DNA of 64,000 nucleotides. Origin: Gammaproteobacteria bacterium. Its GTDB lineage: Bacteria > Pseudomonadota > Gammaproteobacteria > Pseudomonadales > IMCC2047. The notes beneath the pieces were generated by a model. The model did no database searches and was not told where the DNA came from. It worked only from the letters and a program-made list of their open reading frames with translations. The stretch lies in assembly GCA_021773395.1 (NCBI GenBank), contig JAJFKB010000020.1:310001-374000 (forward strand), in the 5' to 3' direction. Positions 8,338-17,258 of this stretch are shown piece by piece (within the stretch, counting starts at the first letter, position 1; each line of letters opens with the position of its first letter). The translations under genes and the position numbers were made by a program.

Positions 8338-9171
8338 TTAATTTAGAATATCACCTATTTTAATCATTTCACCGATACCTTCCTCCAATATCGAATTTTG
8401 ACCAAAATAGGCGCCCTGATAACCGGGCGCCGTATTCATTGACTTCAACGTTCTCAATGGTTCTCCCAACTCTTTATCCACCATGCCGGTTTTTTGGTCT
8501 GTTGTAATGACAATGCAACGTTCACTGGGATATTTCAGAGCCAATCGATATTTCCTGTCGGCATGCCGCAGCACCCTGTCCGAGTACTCTGAGAAAGCGG
8601 GCAGTCCATTGATTACAATATTAGGCCTGAATCGATTCATAGGCACCTGCTCAATATCACGCAAAGCCAATTCTTCATTCAAGACCTTTAAAGATGCATC
8701 ACTGGTGATTAGAAAGGGCGCAGCATCGGCAAAAGCCGTATGGGTATTTTCGCCGAGCAGATCCGGCTTTGATTGTGGGCGTGTTTGACGATCATCGATG
8801 CTTACCAGTCGCAATGGATAGTCTGAGGACAAAGCGCGAGTTAACCAAACTGAAGCCTCCTCGCCAGTATCCAGAGCAGAAAATTTATCCCGCCATACGC
8901 TCACATCAACGAGCGTACCCGAATCCTGGAGCAATGGTACTTTGAGTTCAGGCTGCCCGACAGCGGCCAACCTCAGGTATCCATCACTTAACTCAGCCGA
9001 CAACGTGGCTAACTGCGGCTTTTGCCGCTGCGTAACCATGCGTCCGTTAGGCATGACAATCATCCAGTTACGGTCGTAACGCAATCCTCTGCCTGTGAGT
9101 TCCGCGCTATTAACCGCGACCCCTCTCAATCCTTTGACCGGATAGAGGAACAATCCTGTGACTTCTATCAT
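8338..9171 (-). CDS. MOSC-domain protein, mARC/YcbX-like molybdenum enzyme without ferredoxin domain
   Basis: A 277-aa protein with an N-terminal MOSC beta-barrel domain (LYPVKGLRG near residues 11-19) and a C-terminal MOSC domain. The family's cofactor-ligating cysteine lies in SERCIVITTDQKTG (about residues 223-236), preceded by the typical RFRPNIVINGLPAF. In mARC and YcbX this cysteine binds molybdopterin for reduction of N-hydroxylated compounds. E. coli YcbX has an extra C-terminal 2Fe-2S domain that is absent here, so an external electron donor is expected. It lies downstream of the formate dehydrogenase/Moco gene run on the same strand, which fits a Moco user. Function by family only. 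Confidence 0.8.
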   Translation of the reverse strand: MIEVTGLFLYPVKGLRGVAVNSAELTGRGLRYDRNWMIVMPNGRMVTQRQKPQLATLSAELSDGYLRLAAVGQPELKVPLLQDSGTLVDVSVWRDKFSALDTGEEASVWLTRALSSDYPLRLVSIDDRQTRPQSKPDLLGENTHTAFADAAPFLITSDASLKVLNEELALRDIEQVPMNRFRPNIVINGLPAFSEYSDRVLRHADRKYRLALKYPSERCIVITTDQKTGMVDKELGEPLRTLKSMNTAPGYQGAYFGQNSILEEGIGEMIKIGDILN

Positions 9172-9255
9172 CTATCTTCTTCCTTACGATAATATGGGCT
9201 TTTACATCATCAGCTATGGTTGATTCTGGTCATCTAGAAACATGAACGCCTATGA

Positions 9256-9507
9256 TTAAATCGGTGTTTGATACTTGTCCTTCCATTCATCGTAAGGCAT
9301 GCCATAAATCAATTCGCGCGCAGTATCATAGTCCATCTCAACACCCTTCTCCTCGGCTGCCGCCATATACCACTTACTCAGACAGTTGCGACAAAATCCC
9401 GCCAAATTCATGAGCTCAATATTTTGTACATCTTTTCGCGAATCCAAATGCTGCAACAGGTGCCTGAATGCCGCTGCCTCCAGTTCTGTTCTGGTCTGTT
9501 TATCCAT
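9256..9507 (-). CDS. DUF1244 family protein
   Basis: An 83-aa protein of the DUF1244 family, recognised from FRHLLQHLDSR, NLAGFCRNCLSKW and the ending around YGMPYDEWK. The two cysteines in the CRNC motif are a plausible metal or redox site. The ATG at 9507 lies 6 nt after GAGGAG; an adjacent GTG at 9510 is also in frame but too close to it. It sits about 105 nt after moeA and about 85 nt before the MOSC gene on the same strand. Function unknown. Confidence 0.85.
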   Translation of the reverse strand: MDKQTRTELEAAAFRHLLQHLDSRKDVQNIELMNLAGFCRNCLSKWYMAAAEEKGVEMDYDTARELIYGMPYDEWKDKYQTPI

Positions 9508-9615
9508 CACTCTCTCCTCATATAATAAAAACCAATCAATAACGCACCATAATATTAGGCTTGGCTCTTTGTTTTTTGTCTCTTGTTATTTTGTATGCGT
9601 TACATTGCACATTAT

Positions 9616-10872
9616 CTAAAACCCAAATTGAGCAAAAGGCATAAATGCCACCCTGTCGCCTATTTCGACTTCGGTTAATTCATCGGGCAACTCCACTAAA
9701 CCATCAGCTTCAACCATCGAGGTCAACACGCCAGATCCCTGTTTAGGATGCTTATCTACGCTTACAGCCCCCTCGGCACCAGCAACTAACTGCGCCCTTA
9801 CCCATTCACGTCTCCCCGCTTTCTTTTTCATCTTAAAGGTAGCAGGCAAATCCAGATATTGTGGCTCTGGCCAACTTTGACCTGACAACGCCGCAAGCAG
9901 CGGGTAGGCAAAGCGCAAAAAACAAACAGCCGTGGCTACCGGATTCCCGGGGAAACCAATAAAATACTGATTATGCAACTTCCCAAATGCCAGAGGTCTG
10001 CCGGGCTTGATGGCCAGGCGCCAAAATCCCACCTCTCCACTCTCCCCTAAAATTTCGGCGATATGGTCCGCATCGCCTGTCGAGACGCCACCCGAAGTCA
10101 TAATCACCTGATGCTCCGCCGCCGCTTTTTCCAGCGATTGCGCTATACTTTTTTTATCATCCTTTAGTATCCCAAGATCTGTCGTTTCACAGCCCATGGT
10201 CTTTAACAGTGCCTGGAGCATGTAGCGGTTCACATCGTAAACGCCATCTTCGGAAAGAGACTCACCAGGTTCAAAAATTTCATCTCCTGTAGAAAAAACC
10301 GCAACTTTTAAAGGATGGAAAACCTTAACTTTGGGATAACCAAAAGCCGCAATCATCCCGATATCTGTGGGCGACAAACAATGTCCGGCGGTATAAAGCT
10401 GCTGATCCTTTGTGACATCTTCACCACGACAGCGATAATTAATTCCCTGCTTCAGATCCTCCGGCAGCAAAATATCCTCATCTACCAACGTCACATCCTC
10501 CTGCATCACTACGGTATCTGCACCTACCGGGATTTTTGCGCCGGTAAAGATACGTGCAGCTGTTCCTCTGGCTAGAGGCTGACCCATCATGCGGCCGGCT
10601 CGTATATATTGTGATACAGGCATAGGCTGACCCTTTGCAATGACATAATCGGCATATGCGAAGGCATAGCCATCGACCGCTGCATTATCAAAGCCAGGGA
10701 CATCCCTGGTGCTATGTAGATCTTCGGCGAGGATTCTTCCTGAGGCCAGCTCTATCGGCACCACTTCTGTTGAGCTTATTGCTCCTGCCGCCTTCTTTAG
10801 CTTGGCTATAGCTTCGGCGGTGGACATCAGGCGCTCTTTTTCATCAAAGCAGTCGTTAGATATTTTCGTCAT
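9616..10872 (-). CDS. moeA: Molybdopterin molybdenumtransferase
   Basis: A 418-aa enzyme that inserts molybdate (or tungstate) into adenylylated molybdopterin. It shows the domain order of MoeA: N-terminal domains I/II with DVPGFDNAAVDGYAFAY (about 59-75), the MPT-binding domain III with STGDE and TSGGVSTGDADH, GFPGNPVA, and the C-terminal beta domain IV. Length is normal. The ATG is preceded by AAGGAG at about 10 nt. It is the last gene of the formate dehydrogenase-mobA-permease-mobB-moeA run, 46 nt after mobB, so it probably supplies cofactor to this formate dehydrogenase. Confidence 0.96.
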   Translation of the reverse strand: MTKISNDCFDEKERLMSTAEAIAKLKKAAGAISSTEVVPIELASGRILAEDLHSTRDVPGFDNAAVDGYAFAYADYVIAKGQPMPVSQYIRAGRMMGQPLARGTAARIFTGAKIPVGADTVVMQEDVTLVDEDILLPEDLKQGINYRCRGEDVTKDQQLYTAGHCLSPTDIGMIAAFGYPKVKVFHPLKVAVFSTGDEIFEPGESLSEDGVYDVNRYMLQALLKTMGCETTDLGILKDDKKSIAQSLEKAAAEHQVIMTSGGVSTGDADHIAEILGESGEVGFWRLAIKPGRPLAFGKLHNQYFIGFPGNPVATAVCFLRFAYPLLAALSGQSWPEPQYLDLPATFKMKKKAGRREWVRAQLVAGAEGAVSVDKHPKQGSGVLTSMVEADGLVELPDELTEVEIGDRVAFMPFAQFGF

Positions 10873-10918
10873 AAAAAGATGACTCCTTTAGGTTTACGTG
10901 TTGCAGGCCTATTCCATA

Positions 10919-11431
10919 TTAATCTGCAAAGAAGTCCAAAATGAAATTGCCAATTTGCCGGGTATTATTGAGATCGAGAACAGGGCAGTCTCGGCCGTAG
11001 TCAGCCGAATTAATAGACTGATCTGAGGCAAAAGCGACAATACCGGGAATGTTCTCAGGCATTGGTTGATTTGATTTCGCTTCACTGGGCCTGATTACCT
11101 GAATTTTCGGATGGCCTTCAACCTTGTAGCCCTCGACCAGCACAATATCGACCTTGCCCAATTTGGCAAGCAGCTGCTCTAAGCCTGGCTCCGGTTCATC
11201 CAGGGTTTCATGAATCATCGCCCAACGAAGGTTGGAAACAACGATCACCTCCTGCGCACCCGCTTTACGATGTCTGTAGCTATCGGTACCCGGAACATCG
11301 ATATCGAAATCGTGATGGGCGTGTTTGATAGTCGCGACAGTTAGCCCCTGTGCGTCAAAATGTTCGACCAGTCTTACTACCAGGCCGGTTTTACCGGAAT
11401 TTTTCCAGCCTGTAATTCCAAATACATTCAT
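10919..11431 (-). CDS. mobB: Molybdopterin-guanine dinucleotide biosynthesis adaptor MobB
   Basis: A 170-aa GTP-binding protein with the P-loop GWKNSGKT near residues 8-15 and the conserved TIKHAHHDFDID segment and GTDSYRHRKAGA, all typical of MobB. It assists MobA in forming the guanine dinucleotide cofactor. It lies between the TupB-like permease gene (17 nt upstream) and moeA. A stand-alone mobB rather than a moeA-mobB fusion. Confidence 0.95.
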   Translation of the reverse strand: MNVFGITGWKNSGKTGLVVRLVEHFDAQGLTVATIKHAHHDFDIDVPGTDSYRHRKAGAQEVIVVSNLRWAMIHETLDEPEPGLEQLLAKLGKVDIVLVEGYKVEGHPKIQVIRPSEAKSNQPMPENIPGIVAFASDQSINSADYGRDCPVLDLNNTRQIGNFILDFFAD

Positions 11432-11448
11432 TGGCTACTTCCCAGACA

Positions 11449-12132
11449 TCAACTATTGAAAGTGTTTTTATGAGGCATATCGAGATACTTAAGCGAAAGC
11501 AGAGTGGCCGCACCAAGAAGCAGCACCAAACCGAGCTGTAACGTTGCCGGTCCGGCCCCCTGCATGACTTGAGGGCGCAACAGGTAGTCCAGCATTGTGC
11601 AAAGCAAAGCTAGCCCTCCCAACTCAGCAACTATCCGTCCGTAAGTAATCACCGCCAAATGAAGTAACTGTAGACGTGCCCTCCAAAACAGAGTGGGTAG
11701 CGCTTGCTGGGCATTCATACGCCAAAATCGAAGCTGAGGCTTAAACTGTTTCCATTCAACCTCAATAATCTTTTGTGTACCGATAGCCGCTGAGGGCATT
11801 ACAAAGATCATCTGAAAGGTTATGAGAAACACGGGTGTCTCCAGCAAACCAGTTACGCCTTGAGGATTACTGTGACAAAGCGCCAGGTAAACCAATAAGC
11901 CAACAGGAATCAACACCGTACCAGCAATTCGCTGTAAATAATCAAGGATTCTTTGTTTGCCATCAAAACGCTTGACCGCCAGTACGCCGCCCAGAGAAAA
12001 CCCCAGCAATGCGGTGATCGCGAAAGATAACAAACTAATCATTATTGCCAGCTGCATAAGTGGCCCAAGTTTGGAATTTGTGGCAAAGCTTTCGAATAAA
12101 CTTGAAATAACCCCTGCCACACTGAGTTCCAT
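11449..12132 (-). CDS. Orphan TupB-like ABC-type permease with a degenerate coupling motif
   Basis: A 227-aa membrane protein with about five hydrophobic segments (roughly 24-54, 68-86, 100-120, 153-184, 198-215). The layout and motifs such as ISLLSFAITALLGFSLGG and YGRIVAELGG resemble tungstate ABC permeases of the TupB type. The cytoplasmic EAA loop that should contact an ATPase is eroded: the usual glycine is replaced (FWRMNAQQALP). No substrate-binding protein (TupA) or ATPase (TupC) gene is nearby. Its start overlaps the mobA stop by one base (TGATG), so it is translationally coupled to mobA. A role in tungstate or molybdate entry, or in handing metal to MobA/MoeA, is inferred from context only. 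Confidence 0.65.
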   Translation of the reverse strand: MELSVAGVISSLFESFATNSKLGPLMQLAIMISLLSFAITALLGFSLGGVLAVKRFDGKQRILDYLQRIAGTVLIPVGLLVYLALCHSNPQGVTGLLETPVFLITFQMIFVMPSAAIGTQKIIEVEWKQFKPQLRFWRMNAQQALPTLFWRARLQLLHLAVITYGRIVAELGGLALLCTMLDYLLRPQVMQGAGPATLQLGLVLLLGAATLLSLKYLDMPHKNTFNS

Positions 12133-12749
12133 CAGATTAACTCCTGAACTTTTTTGAGATCTTCCGGCGTATTTAGATTAAAAAACGGATCAACCGGTTT
12201 ATCGTCATAGCAGACTTCAAGATAGTTATGACGATTCAGCCAAGCGCCCATGCGACGCAAATCCTGTTCTACAAGCGCATGCCGCAGATCATCATAAAGA
12301 CGTGTCGGCCACAGTCCAAACACCGGATGTAATTGTGAACCACTTTTAGCACAGGCAATGTCACCGGATTTCTCACGCAAGGCAGACTGAAACCGGGCGA
12401 CAATATCCGTGGGGAAAAAAGGCGTATCACAGGCAAAACTGGCGAGCCATTCGCACTCAGGATGTTGTTCCCTGGCCCAATGCATTCCGGTCAGAATACC
12501 TGCCAACGGACCGGCGAAGCCTTCAACACAGTCAGCAATGACAGGCAGACCAAACTGATCAAAGCGTTGAGCATCCACATTGGCATTGATTACCACGTAG
12601 TCCACCTGCGGTTTGGCTCGCTCAACAGTGATTTCCAGCAGTGTTTTACCTGCTAATTCAATATCAAACTTGTCACCACCGCCCATCCGACGAGATAACC
12701 CCCCGGCCATCACTACGCCAACTACCGGTGCTAAATTAATTGCCACCAC
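12132..12749 (-). CDS. mobA: Molybdenum cofactor guanylyltransferase
   Basis: A 205-aa cytosolic nucleotidyltransferase that links GMP to molybdopterin to form MGD. It shows the N-terminal GTP-binding signature AGGLSRRMGGGDK (about 15-27) and the metal-site ACDTPFF (about 108-114). The start is GTG, supported by GAGGA about 8 nt upstream; an ATG a few bases upstream is out of frame. It begins 10 nt after the formate dehydrogenase alpha gene and overlaps the permease gene by one base, so it is part of the same operon. The bis-MGD cofactor it makes is needed by that alpha subunit. Confidence 0.95.
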   Translation of the reverse strand: MVAINLAPVVGVVMAGGLSRRMGGGDKFDIELAGKTLLEITVERAKPQVDYVVINANVDAQRFDQFGLPVIADCVEGFAGPLAGILTGMHWAREQHPECEWLASFACDTPFFPTDIVARFQSALREKSGDIACAKSGSQLHPVFGLWPTRLYDDLRHALVEQDLRRMGAWLNRHNYLEVCYDDKPVDPFFNLNTPEDLKKVQELI

Positions 12750-12759
12750 TCATTTTTCC

Positions 12760-15537
12760 TCAATCAGTATCTATTTCAATTTTCGCTGCGCAATATTTAA
12801 ACTCGGGGATTTTTCCGAAAGGGTCCAGCTTGGGATTCGTTAAGAAATTGGCGGGACTCTCTGAAAAACAGAAGGGCATAAACAGGCAACCTTCTGCCAC
12901 TTCAGGATCCTGCCTGACTTTGACCACTACACTACCCCTGCGTGTGGAAACCTTAATCTGATCCCCTGCATGAATCTGGTAATTTCGCATGTCCCTTGAA
13001 TTCATGGTAATAATTGCTTCCGGCTCAAGGGTATCCAGCGCATCCGAACGGCGAGTCATCGATCCGGTATGCCAGTGCTCCAACAATCTTCCAGTAGAAA
13101 GTATTAACGGGTACTCATCATCCGGCTTCTCGTCAGGTGGCACAATCGCCGCCGGAACAATGGTCGCTTTGCCCGTTTGTGTGGGGAAACTATCTGTGAA
13201 AACCACGTCCTGTCCTGGTTTGTCCGGCGCCGCGCAAGGGTACATAACGCTGTTCTCGCGCAACAAACGATCCCAGCTGATATTAGACAGTGAATGCATT
13301 GCCTGGTGCATCTCATTAAAAACATCCTTTGGCCCGCCATAACTCCATGACAACCCCATACGCTGCGCAATCTGCTGAATAATCCACCAATCCTGACGTG
13401 CTTCCCCGGGCAATGACAGTGCCTGCCTGCCCATTTGAACCTGGCGGTTGGTATTGGTTACGGTACCATCTTTCTCAGGCCAGGCTGATGCTGGTAGGAC
13501 AACATCGGCATACAGTGCTGTCTCGGTTAAAAACAGGTCCTGTACCACCAAGTGTTCAAGTCCGGCCAGCGAAGCACGGGCATGATTGATATCGGGATCT
13601 GACATAGCCGGGTTTTCACCCATAATATACATACCCTTTATCGTCCCTTCCGCTATGGCATCCATAATTTCAACCACTGTTAATCCAGGGTTGGGATTCA
13701 GCTTAGTCTGCCATAATTGTTCAAACTTAGATTTAACTTCGCTTTCACAGACCTTCTTATAATCCGGGTACATCATTGGGATGAGTCCGGCGTCAGACGC
13801 ACCCTGTACATTATTTTGTCCCCGCAGCGGGTGAAGCCCTGTACCCGGCCTGCCTATCTGACCCGTCATCAGGGCCAGAGAGATCATGCAGCGTACGTTA
13901 TCCGTGCCATGAACATGCTGGGAAACGCCCATTCCCCAAAAGATAATGGCTGAACCCGCGGTTGCATACAGTCGCGCAACCTGTCTTATCGTATCAGCAT
14001 CAATTCCACAAATGGGAGCCATCGTTTCCGGGCTATAAGCCTGAAGATGCTCTTTCAACTGGTCAAACCCCAGCGTCATCTTGTCGAGATAATCTTCCTT
14101 GTACAGATTCTCTTCGATAATCACGTGCATCATTGCATTGAACAGGCTGACGTCACTACCAGGGTTGAACTGCAACATATGGGTAGCATAGGGCTTGAGA
14201 ACCTGTCCCCTGGGGTCAATGATCACCAGTTTCGCGCCACGCTTAACCGCGCGTTTAAAAAATGTTGCGGCAACAGGATGGTTGGATGCAGGGTTACACC
14301 CCGCCACCACAATGACTTCCGCGTTATCCGCCTCCATAAAGGATGCTGAAACCGCACCTGAACCCACACCCTCCAATAGAGCCGCCACAGAAGATGCATG
14401 ACATAGACGCGTACAATGATCAACATTATTGGTACCAAAACCGGTGCGTACCAGCTTCTGAAATAGATAGGCTTCCTCATTGGAGCATTTGGCTGACCCA
14501 AATCCTGCCAGTGCCTGACCACCTTGAGCGTGACGAATTTTCTGCAAACCCTGTGCGGCGATGTCAAGCGCTTCCTCCCAACTGGCTTCACGAAAGTGGG
14601 TATGGGGATTGGTGGGATCAAAGGTTTCGTTTACATTTTTAGGTACCGATTCTTTACGAATCAGCGGGACGGTAATACGATCAGGATGATTCACATAATC
14701 AAATCCAAACCGTCCTTTAACACAAAGTCGATTTTTATTGGACGGGCCGTTTGCCCCTTCAACATAAAGGATTTTGTTATCCTTAATCTGATAGGTCAGC
14801 TGACACCCAACACCGCAGTACGGACAAACGCTATTAATGGCCTTGTCGGGTTTCTGCCCTGCATCGAATATCCCTATACCCGATTGATCAACGGTCGTTG
14901 CCGGCAACAACGCACCCGTCGGGCAGGCCTGCACACACTCACCACAGGAAACACAGGTGCTATTCCCCATCGGGTCATCAAAATCAAAAACTATTTTTGT
15001 TTTTACACCTCGCCCTGACAAACCGATCACATCATTCACCTGTACCAGCCGACAGCCTTGAAGGCAGAGTTGGCAATCGATACAGGCGTCCATGTTGACT
15101 GCAATTGCGGTGTGACTGGTATCAGATTTCGGCTGAATACGGGCAGGAAAGCGACTGTGACTAATCTTTAACTCAGACGCCCAATGCCAAAATTTCGAGT
15201 TTTTATCATGGCCAGAGGATTGTTCCGGTTGATCACTGACCAGCAGTTCCATCACCAAGCTTCGTGCCTGTTGCGCCCTCTCTGAGGTCGCGCTGCGCAC
15301 CTTCATGCCTGCCGATGGTTGGCGACTGCAGGAAGCAGCAAGTGTCCGCTCCCCTTCTATCTCAACCATGCAAGCACGACAATTTCCGCTGGGCTCATAA
15401 CCCGGTTCCGGTAAATAGCAAAGATGTGGAATATGTTCCTGATTACGCTGAGCCACTTGCCAGATACTTTCACCTTCCAGCGCTTCGACCTCCTTTTCAT
15501 CCAGATAAAATCTGATCGTCTTGCCTGAGTCGCCCAT
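12760..15537 (-). CDS. fdhA: NAD-dependent-type formate dehydrogenase, alpha subunit
   Basis: A 925-aa molybdo- or tungsto-bis-MGD enzyme oxidising formate to CO2. Domain order: N-terminal 2Fe-2S ferredoxin domain (Cys40, 53, 56, 70), two 4Fe-4S motifs (Cys152-162 and Cys195-205), the active-site-proximal 4Fe-4S motif CPYCGVGC (Cys238, 241, 245 and Cys272), then the catalytic domain. Cys379-His380 in CTRLCHASS aligns with the Sec/Cys-His pair of formate dehydrogenases, so this is a cysteine enzyme. The NuoG-type His-Cys cluster usually found between the first two modules lacks its cysteines (around HDKNSKFWHW, residues 110-119). Its start overlaps the beta-subunit stop by one base (TAATG). 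Confidence 0.93.
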   Translation of the reverse strand: MGDSGKTIRFYLDEKEVEALEGESIWQVAQRNQEHIPHLCYLPEPGYEPSGNCRACMVEIEGERTLAASCSRQPSAGMKVRSATSERAQQARSLVMELLVSDQPEQSSGHDKNSKFWHWASELKISHSRFPARIQPKSDTSHTAIAVNMDACIDCQLCLQGCRLVQVNDVIGLSGRGVKTKIVFDFDDPMGNSTCVSCGECVQACPTGALLPATTVDQSGIGIFDAGQKPDKAINSVCPYCGVGCQLTYQIKDNKILYVEGANGPSNKNRLCVKGRFGFDYVNHPDRITVPLIRKESVPKNVNETFDPTNPHTHFREASWEEALDIAAQGLQKIRHAQGGQALAGFGSAKCSNEEAYLFQKLVRTGFGTNNVDHCTRLCHASSVAALLEGVGSGAVSASFMEADNAEVIVVAGCNPASNHPVAATFFKRAVKRGAKLVIIDPRGQVLKPYATHMLQFNPGSDVSLFNAMMHVIIEENLYKEDYLDKMTLGFDQLKEHLQAYSPETMAPICGIDADTIRQVARLYATAGSAIIFWGMGVSQHVHGTDNVRCMISLALMTGQIGRPGTGLHPLRGQNNVQGASDAGLIPMMYPDYKKVCESEVKSKFEQLWQTKLNPNPGLTVVEIMDAIAEGTIKGMYIMGENPAMSDPDINHARASLAGLEHLVVQDLFLTETALYADVVLPASAWPEKDGTVTNTNRQVQMGRQALSLPGEARQDWWIIQQIAQRMGLSWSYGGPKDVFNEMHQAMHSLSNISWDRLLRENSVMYPCAAPDKPGQDVVFTDSFPTQTGKATIVPAAIVPPDEKPDDEYPLILSTGRLLEHWHTGSMTRRSDALDTLEPEAIITMNSRDMRNYQIHAGDQIKVSTRRGSVVVKVRQDPEVAEGCLFMPFCFSESPANFLTNPKLDPFGKIPEFKYCAAKIEIDTD

Positions 15538-17258
15538 TAGTCTACCTCTCTTACCGTCAGGACTTCCTCTGAAAAATACTTAATGGCTGTTGTGACCGGA
15601 TTCGATGCCGCCTGCCCCAACCCGCAAATTGACGCATCACACATAACCTGTCGTAACTGATCCAGCAGCTTAACATCCCACTCATCCTGTTCCAGAAGTG
15701 CTACCGTCTTTTCCGTTCCGACACGACAGGGAGTACACTGACCGCAACTTTCATCCTCGAAAAATCGCAGCAGATTCAGAACGACCTGACGCATATCATC
15801 CTGATCAGATAACACAACGACCGCCGCAGAACCAATCAGGCAACCATATTCCTCCAAAGTGCCAAAATCCAGCGGAATATCAGCCATACTGGCCGGCAGA
15901 ATACCACCCGATGGCCCACCGGGCAGATAAGCCTTAAAAGAATGGCCCGGTTGCATGCCACCACAGTATTCATCTAGCAGCTCTCGCATGGTAATACCTG
16001 CCGGAGCCAGTTTGACGCCGGGACTGGTCACCCGCCCGGAAACTGAAAAACTGCGCAACCCGGTACGGCCATTTCTACCCTCCTCCGACAATATCTGCGG
16101 CCCTTTTTCCAGCACTCGTTGCAACCAGAAAAGTGTCTCAACGTTATTAACCAGAGTGGGCCGGTCAAACAACCCTACCTGAGCCACATAAGGAGGCCGC
16201 TGCCTGGGATAGCCACGCTTACCCTCAATCGATTCGATCATGGCAGACTCTTCGCCACAGACATAGGAGCCAGCGCCTCTTCTTAAATGAACATAGTCAG
16301 AGCCAATAAGCCCCTCTGATTGAAGCACCTCAATTTCTCTCAATAGGATCTCACGCACCACGGGATACTCATCACGCAGGTAAATGTAAATGGCTTTCGC
16401 TTCCACAGCCCATGCGCTGATTAGCATACCCTCTAAAAAACAATGGGGATTACGTTCCAAATAATATCGATCCTTAAAAGTGCCGGGCTCTCCTTCATCG
16501 GCATTTACCGCCATTAACCGGGGCTGGGGTTCCTTACGCACAAATTCCCACTTGCTGCCTGTAGGGAAGCCTGCCCCACCGAGACCACGTAGTCCCGAAC
16601 CCTTAACTTTTTGAAGAATTTCCTCAAAGCTAAACTCACCTGCAAAGCACTTTCTGTAGATTGCATAACCACCGGCATTGGAGTATTCCTGGTAATTTTC
16701 GTAGCGGGGAATCTCCGGGGTGAAGTTTCTATCTGCTATGGCCTGTTGAATATTGTCGACGGATGCACTATCGATATGGCGATGTCCAATTTCCGCCACA
16801 GGCGCCGTATCACAACGCCCCATACAGGGTGCACGCACTACTCTGACTTGTTGTGGATCCAGGTTCTGCTGCAAAGCATTTTGTAGTTGCTCTGCACCTC
16901 GAAGCTCACAGCTCAAACTGCCACAAACTCTTACGGTAATTTCCGGTGGCGCAGACTCACCCTCTTTGACCAGATCAAAGTGAGCATAAAAGGTTGCCAC
17001 TTCATAAGCCTCTGCCATCGGCACCTTCATTTCAGCCGCCAGCGCAGCCAGATGTGCGGCGGAAATATGTCCATACTTATCCTGGATCAAATGCAGATGC
17101 TCCAAAAGCATGTCTCGTTGCCGTGAACGATCACCCAATAACGCGCCTATCTGTTCCACAGCCTTGCCGTCTAACTGCCGCCCTCGATTAAAGTTACGTC
17201 CTTTATCAACACCCTTTCCGGGGTGGCGGCGTTTTGTCTTTTGCTGTTCCGACAGCAT
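15537..17258 (-). CDS. fdhB: Formate dehydrogenase beta subunit, NuoE-NuoF fusion
   Basis: A 573-aa diaphorase subunit that passes electrons from the alpha subunit to NAD+. Residues about 30-180 form a NuoE-like thioredoxin-fold domain with 2Fe-2S cysteines 112, 117, 145 and 149. Residues about 195-573 form a NuoF-like domain with the NADH/FMN site (GLRGLGGAGFPTGSKW, near 222-237, and NADEGEPGTFKDR) and the N3-type 4Fe-4S cluster ESCGQCTPCR (Cys505, 508, 511, plus Cys545). In Rhodobacter-type enzymes these are separate gamma and beta subunits. It is the first gene of the minus-strand run ending at moeA. GAGGA is about 13 nt before the ATG. Confidence 0.93.
   Translation of the reverse strand: MLSEQQKTKRRHPGKGVDKGRNFNRGRQLDGKAVEQIGALLGDRSRQRDMLLEHLHLIQDKYGHISAAHLAALAAEMKVPMAEAYEVATFYAHFDLVKEGESAPPEITVRVCGSLSCELRGAEQLQNALQQNLDPQQVRVVRAPCMGRCDTAPVAEIGHRHIDSASVDNIQQAIADRNFTPEIPRYENYQEYSNAGGYAIYRKCFAGEFSFEEILQKVKGSGLRGLGGAGFPTGSKWEFVRKEPQPRLMAVNADEGEPGTFKDRYYLERNPHCFLEGMLISAWAVEAKAIYIYLRDEYPVVREILLREIEVLQSEGLIGSDYVHLRRGAGSYVCGEESAMIESIEGKRGYPRQRPPYVAQVGLFDRPTLVNNVETLFWLQRVLEKGPQILSEEGRNGRTGLRSFSVSGRVTSPGVKLAPAGITMRELLDEYCGGMQPGHSFKAYLPGGPSGGILPASMADIPLDFGTLEEYGCLIGSAAVVVLSDQDDMRQVVLNLLRFFEDESCGQCTPCRVGTEKTVALLEQDEWDVKLLDQLRQVMCDASICGLGQAASNPVTTAIKYFSEEVLTVREVD

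Noticed and set aside
14524-15018. 164-codon plus-strand open frame inside the formate dehydrogenase alpha gene
   Set aside because: Antisense to a highly conserved iron-sulfur and MGD region; composition is a shadow of that gene.
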